In this document: one piece after another, positions 1 through 5,394 of the stretch | Position numbering within the stretch: the stretch's first letter is position 1 | How the letters are laid out: each line of letters opens with the position of its first letter | Origin: DUPH01 sp035449085 | Lineage (GTDB): Bacteria; Verrucomicrobiota; Kiritimatiellia; RFP12; UBA1067 | Length of the DNA: 6,427 nt | NCBI GenBank assembly: GCA_035449085.1 | Contig: DAOTKE010000162.1 | Coordinates: forward strand, 1 to 6,427 | Direction of reading: 5' to 3' | Made by a program: the position numbers and the translations under genes | The notes under the pieces: model-generated | The model's database searches: none | The model's input: only the letters and a program-made list of their open reading frames with translations | What the model was told of the DNA's origin: nothing

Positions 1-1046
1 CTGTCAAAGGCCTTGTTCCCGACCGTGTACCCCGCTTCACACTGGACGGAAGTCGTGTACGACTGACCGTGCAGCGCATCCATGTCCTGCTGACCCCACG
101 CGCCTTTCTTCCAGAGACTGCGATCACGCGGCAAAGCCCGCATTTCGTAGATGATCGGCAGCGGCTCGTAATCGAAAAACGTGATCTGCGTGTTGGGTGT
201 CTGCCCGTCATCGTCATAACCGAACCGCCCGCCGATGCTCAACACGCTTTTCGGCATGCCCTGCCCCGCGACCTCGCGTGCGCCATCCAACAGATGGATG
301 CCCCAGTTACCGAGCTCGCCGTTGCCGGTGTCCCAGTCCCAGTGCCAGTCGTAGTGCAGGTTCTGCCGCATGAGCGGCTTCATCGGCGCCGGGCCGCACC
401 AGAGGTTGTAATCGAGCGTCGGGGGAATCGGCGTCGGCGCGGTGACCTTGCCGATGCTCGTCCGCGCACCGTAACGCACCGCATGGATGTAGAGCGGTTT
501 GCCGAGATTGCCGCCGATGGCGAAACGCGCGGCCTCGCCGAAGCCGGCCATTGACCGGGTCAGCGTGGACGAGTAGACGACACGGTTGTGGGCGCGGGCG
601 GCCTCGACCATCTTCCGCCCTTCGAACAGGTTGTGGCAGACCGGTTTCTGGACGAACACATGCTTGCCGGCCTGAACGGCGTGGATACACACCAGCGCGT
701 GCCAGTGGTTCGGCGTGGTGACCCAGACCGCGTCGATGTCCTTGCGCTCCAGCAGCTTCCGGTAGTCAGTGAACGTGTCGGGCTTCTCATTGTGCTTGGC
801 GCAATCCTCAAGGGCATACCCGAGATTGGCGGCATCGACATCGCAGATCGCCGCGATCCGCACGCCCGGCACGGAACGACACCCCTTCATGTCGTTCCGT
901 CCCATGCCGCCGATCTTGACCTTGGATCCCATGCCGACAATGGCCAGCCGGATGGCGTCATTCGCGCCCTGTGCACGGAGACGCGTGGCAGCGGGCAGAA
1001 AAGTGGCCGCGCCAATGCCCGTTTTCAAAAAACTCCGACGATTCAT
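1..1046 (-). CDS. Tat-exported Gfo/Idh/MocA family oxidoreductase (partial, C-terminus beyond left edge)
   Basis: The first 348 codons are visible and stay open to the left edge. The protein begins MNRRSFLKTG, a twin-arginine (Tat) signal followed by a hydrophobic stretch and an Ala-rich end near residue 26, so it should be exported folded. Residues 31-70 form a Rossmann-type nucleotide-binding start (IRLAIVGMG, then ICDVD at 67-71). PDTFTDYRKLLERKDIDAVW (89-108) and TPNHWHA (111-117) are typical of the family. The usual EKP motif is QKP here (133-135), keeping the catalytic-type lysine K134. GNWGIHLLD (246-254) supplies the conserved histidine H251. Members oxidise, reduce or epimerise sugars and cyclitols with NAD(P). 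The third glycine of the GxGxxG motif is replaced by V43, with extra residues before GGMG. Full-length relatives are usually around 400-450 residues, so perhaps a fifth is missing. It lies 51 bp after the glycosidase-like gene and is probably co-transcribed with it. Family assignment is firm; substrate is unknown. Confidence 0.93.
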   Translation of the reverse strand, partial: MNRRSFLKTGIGAATFLPAATRLRAQGANDAIRLAIVGMGSKVKIGGMGRNDMKGCRSVPGVRIAAICDVDAANLGYALEDCAKHNEKPDTFTDYRKLLERKDIDAVWVTTPNHWHALVCIHAVQAGKHVFVQKPVCHNLFEGRKMVEAARAHNRVVYSSTLTRSMAGFGEAARFAIGGNLGKPLYIHAVRYGARTSIGKVTAPTPIPPTLDYNLWCGPAPMKPLMRQNLHYDWHWDWDTGNGELGNWGIHLLDGAREVAGQGMPKSVLSIGGRFGYDDDGQTPNTQITFFDYEPLPIIYEMRALPRDRSLWKKGAWGQQDMDALHGQSYTTSVQCEAGYTVGNKAFD

Positions 1047-1057
1047 ATCCCCTCTCC

Positions 1058-1064
1058 CCTCCTT
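1058..1064 (-). promoter_or_regulatory. Shine-Dalgarno of the Gfo/Idh/MocA gene
   Basis: On the minus strand this reads AAGGAGG, a near-perfect match to the 16S rRNA tail, 11 bases before the ATG at 1046. A second purine run (GAGGGG) lies closer to the start. The site fixes the start that gives the intact Tat signal. The rest of the 51-bp gap shows no hairpin terminator, which fits co-transcription with the upstream gene. Confidence 0.8.
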
Positions 1065-1097
1065 GATATGAAAAACACCATTCCACCTCCCCCCGCG

Positions 1098-3548
1098 CTA
1101 TTGCACGGGGACGGCCACGACATCTTTGCCCAGCACATCGCCAGTATAAGGCCCCGTGAATGCCCACACGCACACGTCATCAGCCTCCAGCTCCATGGTT
1201 GCGCGCCGGTCATGCCACACGACTTCCGTGTCCCGCACGAGGTCGCGGCAGGACGAAGGCTGCGCCAGCGCGGTCAATGTCACCACTGCCCGTTGACGCG
1301 TGGGCGACTGATTAAAGACCGTCAGATAGCAGGTGCCGGGCTGCCAGCCGAACCGTTCCAGCGTCACGGCCGCATTGTCCGAGCGCGCACCGGTCACCGG
1401 CTCCCAGCCCGCCTCGGCGACCAAGCGGCAAAGCGGCACATATTTTTTGAAGAGCGGACGGTCACGATTGTACAGCTCAGGACGCGTGAAGTAATGGCCG
1501 GTCGAGGCGTCAGCGCTGAAATAGCCGGGAAACATGCCGTACGCCAGCGCCCGCTTCATGAACCGCTCTGAGTCTTCGTACGAAAAGACGCTGAAATCCG
1601 TATTCATCAAAAAACAGTACGGTTTGCCCCTGCACATTGCACGGCGGTAGAGCAGCTCCTCATCGGCCATCGGCCGCCATTTCCCGCCGTGTTTCCAATC
1701 GGTCTCGGTACCCATCACGTCCAACAGCGGTGCCAGCCAGCACCAACTGATCGGCGTGCTGTTGGCCATCATATAGTGTCCGCGCGCATGCATGTCGCGT
1801 GACAGTGCCCGCACATACTCGAAACCGATCATACCCTTATAGATGCCCACCCGGCGTGAGCCAAGCGCGTAACAGAGCGGACGTTCCGCGCCTGCGAAGT
1901 GGCTGCGCCTGAAGTTCAGCTCGTCGGTCACGTACGCTTCGGCCGAGTCGATGTACTCGCCGTCGCACATGGCCTTGCGCGAGGCACCATATTGGCGTTC
2001 AAGATACGCGGCGCTCCACTTGTTCGAAAAATCCGTCACCGCGCCCGGCACGCCCGGTGCGCTGTTCATACTCCAGACCACCCCATTGCACCACGGTGTG
2101 TCCAGCACACGTCCAGGCACCCGCCCTTTTTCATCTTCGAACGCGCTGCTGACCCAGGCCAGTCCGGCAGGATTGCCGGCCGCCGCCAGCCGTTGCGCCT
2201 CTTCCATACCGCGCTCCAAGGTGCGCGGGCCATCGCCTTTGAGCGCCATCCACCAGGTCATCGGCTCGGTATAGCGGAAGGTCAGGATGTCCTGCGCGTC
2301 ATCCCAGGCCGTTTCGTTGTCGCCCTCCTTGAAACGGAATCCGAAATCCTGCCAGCCCTCCACTTTGCTGATGGCCGCAAACGGCATCCAGACCCCCTGT
2401 TTGCGGATGCGCGTCGCGAACGCATCGGGATACAGTTCATAGTAACGCGCCAGCGCACCACGGAATTGGTCCGCCGCCTTGAACGCGAAGACACAAAAAC
2501 GGAAATCGGTTCCCCTCTTTTCTGGCGCGAAGCCGATGTCACATGCTAAGAACAGCTCGCGCGTCTGCGGCTGGCATCCGATGCGGAAATAGAGCGGCGT
2601 TTCCGGATCGATGCCGATCGCGCAGCCCTTCCCGCCGGCCGCCACCGCGCCGAACGGATAGCGTGAAAGCTGGCCGTTCGCGCCGACTGGGCGTCGCGTG
2701 GTGTTCATGACCTCCGCCGCGCGTCCGTCCAATTCGATGGCCCGCCGCAGGTCATGAAACCACACCAACGTCCCGGAAGGCTGCGGCAGCGTGTAAACGA
2801 GCGTCACGGCCCGATCTTTGCCGGTGAGCTCCTCGAGCGACACGTCATAAAAAGTCACACCGGCGGCACGGCGCTCGCGGGACGTCAGCCGGATACCGAG
2901 CGCCTCGCGCGTGATCGATACGAAACCTGATTCCCGTGCCACGTCACGGATTAGAAAGCCGCGCTGAGGCGTCACGGCCTGCTCGGTCACTGCGCCGTCG
3001 AACCGCAGGACACCGTCGGCGGCGAGCGCCCCGACACGCGCATCCTTGAAACGGACGCGCCCGGCGCGATTGCGGTAGAGCAGATAGCAGCTCATGCGGC
3101 GGATCGGGCGGTCCGGGGTGACCACCACCTCGCGCCGCTGCCACCCGGCCGCCGGGTCGGGATCAAACGGTGCCGCCTGTCCCCAAAGCGGCGTGCCGTC
3201 GGCGTACACGAGATCGAGATAGAGCGAGAAGTCGCTGTTGGGCGATCCCTCCGTCCGCTCCGCGCGCGCCCAAGCCGACGCCACCACCGGCTCGGGCTTG
3301 GTCTGATTCAGATCCACGCTCCACACGACACCGCGCTGCTGCGCGGCCTGATCCCCATTGTCGCAGACATACTCCGCGCCATCGCGCGTGAAGCCTGCTC
3401 CATACGCCCTGGCATGCTCAGGAGCCAGCAGCGAGAGCTTCTCCGCATGGCCCCCCTCCACCACCCGCTTGACCAGCCCGCCGTCTTCGGCCCCAAACGC
3501 CACACCGGCTGCGACCAGGCAACTCAGACTCCCTATCATCACACGCAT
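1098..3548 (-). CDS. Secreted putative glycoside hydrolase-like protein, family not recognised
   Basis: An 816-residue protein. Residues 1-20 (MRVMIGSLSCLVAAGVAFGA) form a Sec signal peptide. Residues about 40-175 look like a jelly-roll carbohydrate-binding domain: alternating strands, an SAWARAE segment, and a closing RVRFKDARVG. Residues about 190-360 look like a second beta-sandwich. FRGALARYYELYPDAF (362-377) then leads into a probable TIM barrel (about 385-715), as seen in secreted PVC glycosidases. Barrel acidic clusters are CDGEYIDS (528-535) and MGTETDW (612-618). A small beta-sandwich (about 725-800) ends the protein, as in many retaining glycosidases. The frame can be extended to a TTG at 3581, but that start has no ribosome site and would bury the signal peptide, so the ATG at 3548 is chosen; an ATG at 3539 is also possible. 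A glycan-cleaving role is inferred from layout. A substrate-binding protein without catalysis is the main alternative. Confidence 0.72.
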   Translation of the reverse strand: MRVMIGSLSCLVAAGVAFGAEDGGLVKRVVEGGHAEKLSLLAPEHARAYGAGFTRDGAEYVCDNGDQAAQQRGVVWSVDLNQTKPEPVVASAWARAERTEGSPNSDFSLYLDLVYADGTPLWGQAAPFDPDPAAGWQRREVVVTPDRPIRRMSCYLLYRNRAGRVRFKDARVGALAADGVLRFDGAVTEQAVTPQRGFLIRDVARESGFVSITREALGIRLTSRERRAAGVTFYDVSLEELTGKDRAVTLVYTLPQPSGTLVWFHDLRRAIELDGRAAEVMNTTRRPVGANGQLSRYPFGAVAAGGKGCAIGIDPETPLYFRIGCQPQTRELFLACDIGFAPEKRGTDFRFCVFAFKAADQFRGALARYYELYPDAFATRIRKQGVWMPFAAISKVEGWQDFGFRFKEGDNETAWDDAQDILTFRYTEPMTWWMALKGDGPRTLERGMEEAQRLAAAGNPAGLAWVSSAFEDEKGRVPGRVLDTPWCNGVVWSMNSAPGVPGAVTDFSNKWSAAYLERQYGASRKAMCDGEYIDSAEAYVTDELNFRRSHFAGAERPLCYALGSRRVGIYKGMIGFEYVRALSRDMHARGHYMMANSTPISWCWLAPLLDVMGTETDWKHGGKWRPMADEELLYRRAMCRGKPYCFLMNTDFSVFSYEDSERFMKRALAYGMFPGYFSADASTGHYFTRPELYNRDRPLFKKYVPLCRLVAEAGWEPVTGARSDNAAVTLERFGWQPGTCYLTVFNQSPTRQRAVVTLTALAQPSSCRDLVRDTEVVWHDRRATMELEADDVCVWAFTGPYTGDVLGKDVVAVPVQ

Positions 3549-3553
3549 CTGTA

Positions 3554-3558
3554 CCCCC
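3554..3558 (-). promoter_or_regulatory. Weak ribosome binding site for the glycosidase-like gene
   Basis: The minus strand reads GCGGGGGTACAG just before the ATG at 3548. The G-run is 5 bases from the start codon and is only a loose match to Shine-Dalgarno. It is still better than the sequence before the alternative TTG at 3581, where no purine-rich site is visible, so it supports the ATG start. Confidence 0.35.
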
Positions 3559-3700
3559 GCACTTTCCCCAGAGACCAGCAAACGGGCACTCGCAGATCAT
3601 CGTGATCAGACGAGACTTTCTGGCCACGACTGCCAGATCGTTTCTCAGAGCCTTCAACTGTGCGCCGCACGCCTCGGCACGAATGGGAACCGTCGCAGAC

Positions 3701-3729
3701 ATGATGTCGTGATCGTACGAAGTTGTCAA
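3701..3729 (-). promoter_or_regulatory. Candidate sigma70-type promoter for the glycosidase-like/Gfo-Idh-MocA pair
   Basis: On the minus strand a perfect TTGACA (3729 down to 3724) is followed, after exactly 17 bases, by CATCAT (3706 down to 3701), which matches TATAAT at four of six positions including the A and T that matter most. Transcription would start near 3694 and run about 145 bases before the ATG at 3548. It is placed as expected for a promoter driving the two leftward genes independently of the LamG/FAD pair. The call rests on motif match only; PVC promoters can differ from the E. coli consensus. Confidence 0.5.
3713..3720. promoter_or_regulatory. Palindrome in the promoter spacer, possible operator
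   Basis: TCGTACGA is a perfect 8-bp palindrome lying between the candidate -35 and -10 hexamers, where a bound repressor would block RNA polymerase. No regulator gene is in the window and the motif is short, so chance is a real alternative. Confidence 0.25.
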
Positions 3730-3739
3730 CACCGGAAAT

Positions 3740-3784
3740 CTACGGATCAGAAGGTTGCAGGTTCAACTCCTGCGAGGCGCGCCA
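3740..3784 (+). pseudogene. tRNA-Arg(ACG) fragment, 3' half
   Basis: The sequence runs from the anticodon loop to the encoded CCA end. Loop CTACGGA (3740-3746) puts the anticodon ACG at 3742-3744, followed by the 3' anticodon strand TCAGA, variable AGGTT, a perfect T arm (GCAGG at 3757-3761, loop TTCAACT, CCTGC at 3769-3773), acceptor strand GAGGCGC, discriminator G and CCA (3782-3784). The 5' half is absent: the five bases before the loop (GAAAT) cannot pair with TCAGA, and no D arm or 5' acceptor strand lies further upstream. It therefore cannot make a functional tRNA. A tRNA cut in the anticodon loop with its 3' half kept is the usual form of the duplicated end left by tyrosine integrases that use tRNA genes, so this may be an attachment-site remnant. 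It is antisense to the neighbouring genes. Confidence 0.82.
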
Positions 3785-3802
3785 GAAACGAAATCACTAG
3801 AT

Positions 3803-3865
3803 TGCGGGGTGGAGCAGCCTGATAGCTCGTCAGGCTCATAACCGGAAGGTCGTAGGTTCGAATCC
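3803..3865 (+). pseudogene. Initiator-type tRNA-Met(CAT) fragment, 3' end lost or decayed
   Basis: From TGCGGGGTGGAGCAGCC onward this follows bacterial tRNA-fMet closely: acceptor strand TGCGGGG (3803-3809), D arm GAGC/GCTC, anticodon loop CTCATAA with CAT at 3837-3839, variable AGGTC, T-stem strand GTAGG and T loop TTCGAAT (3857-3863). Past 3865 the match fails: the T stem should close with CCTAC but reads CCAAA, the acceptor strand should be CCCCGCA but reads CACCGAT, and no CCA stands at the expected end (3877-3879 is CCC). The body also has damage: the conserved D-loop GG is GA, and the anticodon stem has an A-G mismatch where initiators keep G-C pairs. It is a pseudogene, either cut after the T loop or drifting. 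It sits 18 bases after the tRNA-Arg fragment in the same direction, so both may derive from one tRNA cluster. Confidence 0.8.
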
Positions 3866-3877
3866 AAACACCGATTC

Positions 3878-3920
3878 CCACAGATTTTGATCCCCTCTGT
3901 GTCATCTGAGTCATCTGTGG
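3878..3920. repeat. Inverted and tandem CAGATG-type intergenic repeat
   Basis: CCACAGAT (3878-3885) is inverted as ATCTGTGG (3913-3920). Nested inside is a tighter hairpin option, CACAGA (3879-3884) with TCTGTG (3896-3901). The right half contains two 9-base tandem units, GTCATCTGA and GTCATCTGT (3901-3918). Short repeats built on CACAGAT/GTCATCTG are, from general experience, common between genes in Planctomycetes, Verrucomicrobia and relatives. It lies about 55 bp past the FAD oxidoreductase stop and could act as a weak RNA hairpin, but no U-run follows on the minus strand, so it is not called a terminator. Confidence 0.5.
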
Positions 3921-3975
3921 ATTCAGTGTCCCCAGAATTCGTTCCAGGCACGGCGGGCGGCAGGCAAACCGAAGA

Positions 3976-5394
3976 CTACTTTTCCGCGAAAAGCGTGTTT
4001 TGAACTTTTGCGATGTCGACCTTGGCAGGCGGCACGTTGTCGGCCAAGGCGGTTGCGGCAACGGCACCGACACCGGCACCAATGGCCATACAGATGTTCT
4101 GGACGCGGTAACTGGCGTGCGCATCGTGAGTCCCGCTAATGCAGCGCCCCGCGACGAGCAGGCCTTCCACGCCCTGCGGGATGACGCAGCCGAGCGGAAT
4201 GTCGTAGGGCTTGACGCGCGCCGCGCCGCCCTGTTTGGCACTGTGGTTCTGGTTCTCGGCCTGGCCGCTGCCGGCGGGGTTGTGGATGTCGATGACGAAC
4301 ACCGCGCCGCGCACAATGGCGTCGGGCCATTTGCGTCCGGTCACCAGATCCTCGCGCGTCAGTTGCGCCAGACCGCGGATGCGGCGCGTCTCGCGCACGC
4401 CGACCACGGCAGGCATGTGGGAGATGTAACAACGCTCGTAGCCAGGCAAGTGCTTGCGCATGAACTCGACCACGCGGACCGCCTGGCGGCGTCCATCGAG
4501 TTCGGCCTGGGTGAGGTCTTCCACTTTCGTGCCGTAGAGGCCGTTGACCTGCGTGGCGTTGACGCAGGCCTTGCCCCGGCGTCCCATTTTGTAAGTGCGC
4601 ACCACGCCGACGGTCGGCGGCAATTCGCCGTTCTGCTGAGCGCGGGTGGTCACGCTCTCCCAGGTCTCGCCAGTGTCGCCGATCCTCGCGGCACGCGCGG
4701 CTTCTTCACTGCCGCAATGACGCGCGTCATCGGCGACACCCTCAATGCAGAACTGGATGGTCATGGGCTGAACGAGGCCATCGCCATCACGCCCAACGTC
4801 ACAGGGAACCCCAGCGGCGGCTGCGATGTCGGCATCGCCTGTGGCATCAATGACGAGTTTGGCGGCGACAGTGAACGGCCCCTGCTTAGAGAAAGCGCGT
4901 ACACCGACGACCGGACCACGACCGGTGTTGCCCGCTCCCCCCGCCATGAGTGGAGCGGTGGCCCATGAGTGAAGCAGAATCTTGACGCCGGCCTCTTGCA
5001 GCAGGTCGGCAAAATGGAGGTCGGCGATCTCAGGGTCGATACGGTTGCCGCCGATCTTGGCATGAATCTCCCTCACAAGACGGTTATTCGCGACACCCCC
5101 CATCAGCGGCCACACGCGGGCATGAATGCCCATGCCGCCGAGCCGGCCATAGCGTTCGAGGATGATCGTCTGCGCACCGAGGCGGGCTGCGCTCAACGCG
5201 GCGGCGATTCCGGCCGGCCCGCCGCCACAAATGAGGACATCCGTGTTGTAGGCGGGCGTCTCCATAGACGTGGCGACAGGCCCTGTTGCAGGCGAAGGCA
5301 ACGGTGCCCCTGACTGGGCAGCAACGGTTCCTGCCGCAAAGGCTGCGGTTCCGAACCATTGACGGCGGGTAAGCGGAAGAGGTGTTGTTTTCAT
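3976..5394 (-). CDS. Tat-exported FAD-dependent oxidoreductase (FAD_oxidored, PF12831-like)
   Basis: A complete 472-residue flavoprotein. The N-terminus has a Tat motif, LTRRQWFGTAAFAAG (8-22), with an Ala-rich stretch to about residue 26. DVLICGGGPAG (52-62) is the FAD dinucleotide-binding loop, followed by LGAQTIILERYGRLGGMG (72-89), where E80 would bind the adenosine ribose. A second flavin motif, IDATGDADIAAAAG, is at 182-195. The C-terminus, GLLVAGRCISGTHDAHASYR (411-430) and MAIGAGVGAVAATAL (436-450), is the FAD-closing segment typical of PF12831 proteins. Members are often annotated as FAD-dependent oxidoreductases or xanthan-lyase-like proteins in PVC and Bacteroidota genomes; the reaction is mostly unknown and dehydrogenation of sugars is a reasonable guess. 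The ATG overlaps the stop of the LamG gene (ATGA), and no clear Shine-Dalgarno precedes it, so translation is probably coupled. The electron acceptor cannot be read from the sequence. Confidence 0.93.
   Translation of the reverse strand: MKTTPLPLTRRQWFGTAAFAAGTVAAQSGAPLPSPATGPVATSMETPAYNTDVLICGGGPAGIAAALSAARLGAQTIILERYGRLGGMGIHARVWPLMGGVANNRLVREIHAKIGGNRIDPEIADLHFADLLQEAGVKILLHSWATAPLMAGGAGNTGRGPVVGVRAFSKQGPFTVAAKLVIDATGDADIAAAAGVPCDVGRDGDGLVQPMTIQFCIEGVADDARHCGSEEAARAARIGDTGETWESVTTRAQQNGELPPTVGVVRTYKMGRRGKACVNATQVNGLYGTKVEDLTQAELDGRRQAVRVVEFMRKHLPGYERCYISHMPAVVGVRETRRIRGLAQLTREDLVTGRKWPDAIVRGAVFVIDIHNPAGSGQAENQNHSAKQGGAARVKPYDIPLGCVIPQGVEGLLVAGRCISGTHDAHASYRVQNICMAIGAGVGAVAATALADNVPPAKVDIAKVQNTLFAEK
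5391..5394 (-). other. ATGA stop/start overlap joining the LamG and FAD oxidoreductase genes
   Basis: The minus strand reads ATGA: ATG (5394-5392) starts the oxidoreductase and TGA (5393-5391) ends the LamG gene, one base out of frame. The upstream bases (TTCTTGAA) hold no convincing ribosome site, so ribosomes finishing the LamG protein probably re-initiate here. This makes the two genes one operon. Confidence 0.85.

Larger units (their letters stand above)
3728..3873. repeat. 7-bp direct repeat AACACCG flanking the tRNA-fragment block
   Basis: AACACCG occurs at 3728-3734 and again at 3867-3873. The first copy ends five bases before the tRNA-Arg fragment; the second begins one base after the last well-matched base of the tRNA-Met fragment. 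The repeats bracket the block almost exactly. They could be a target-site duplication, microhomology at a rearrangement joint, or chance. Confidence 0.4.
3549..3975. other. 427-bp gap between two same-strand genes
   Basis: No credible protein gene is present. Going left from the FAD oxidoreductase stop: 3921-3975 shows nothing recognisable and no U-tract terminator; 3878-3920 is a repeat; 3803-3865 and 3740-3784 are tRNA fragments on the plus strand; 3701-3729 is a candidate promoter; 3549-3700 would be a leader of roughly 145 bases for the glycosidase-like mRNA. The leader contains a short inverted repeat (GATCA, 3-base gap, TGATC at 3595-3607) but no riboswitch I recognise. Short open frames here are antisense to the tRNA pieces or shadow the neighbouring genes. 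Confidence 0.6.

Noticed and set aside
588..1571. Plus-strand open frame of 327 codons
   Set aside because: It runs antisense across two well-supported genes and their junction, has no recognisable domain, and is expected from biased codon use in GC-rich DNA.
3549..3581. Longer glycosidase-like protein starting at TTG 3581
   Set aside because: No ribosome site precedes the TTG, and the 11 extra residues would sit in front of a normal signal peptide.
3418..3732. Minus-strand open frame of 104 codons that could be a leader protein (MSATVPIRAEACGA from 3702)
   Set aside because: It starts inside the candidate -10 region, has no ribosome site, overlaps the glycosidase-like start in another frame and loses protein-like composition after about 35 residues.
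3879..3901. Intrinsic terminator of the FAD oxidoreductase
   Set aside because: The hairpin has only six pairs and no U-run follows on the minus strand.
3901..3918. Start of a CRISPR array
   Set aside because: There are only two adjacent 9-base units with no spacers, and no cas gene is nearby.
3747..4316. Minus-strand open frame of 189 codons ending in AGVEPATF, with a sister frame (3763-3951) containing SNLRPSGYEPDELSG
   Set aside because: These phrases are the well-known false proteins made by reading tRNA genes backwards. They led me to the tRNA fragments; the rest of the frame shadows the FAD oxidoreductase.
4000..4968. Plus-strand open frame of 322 codons
   Set aside because: It is fully antisense to the FAD oxidoreductase, rich in H, A, D, V and G with no domain pattern, and is a codon-bias shadow.
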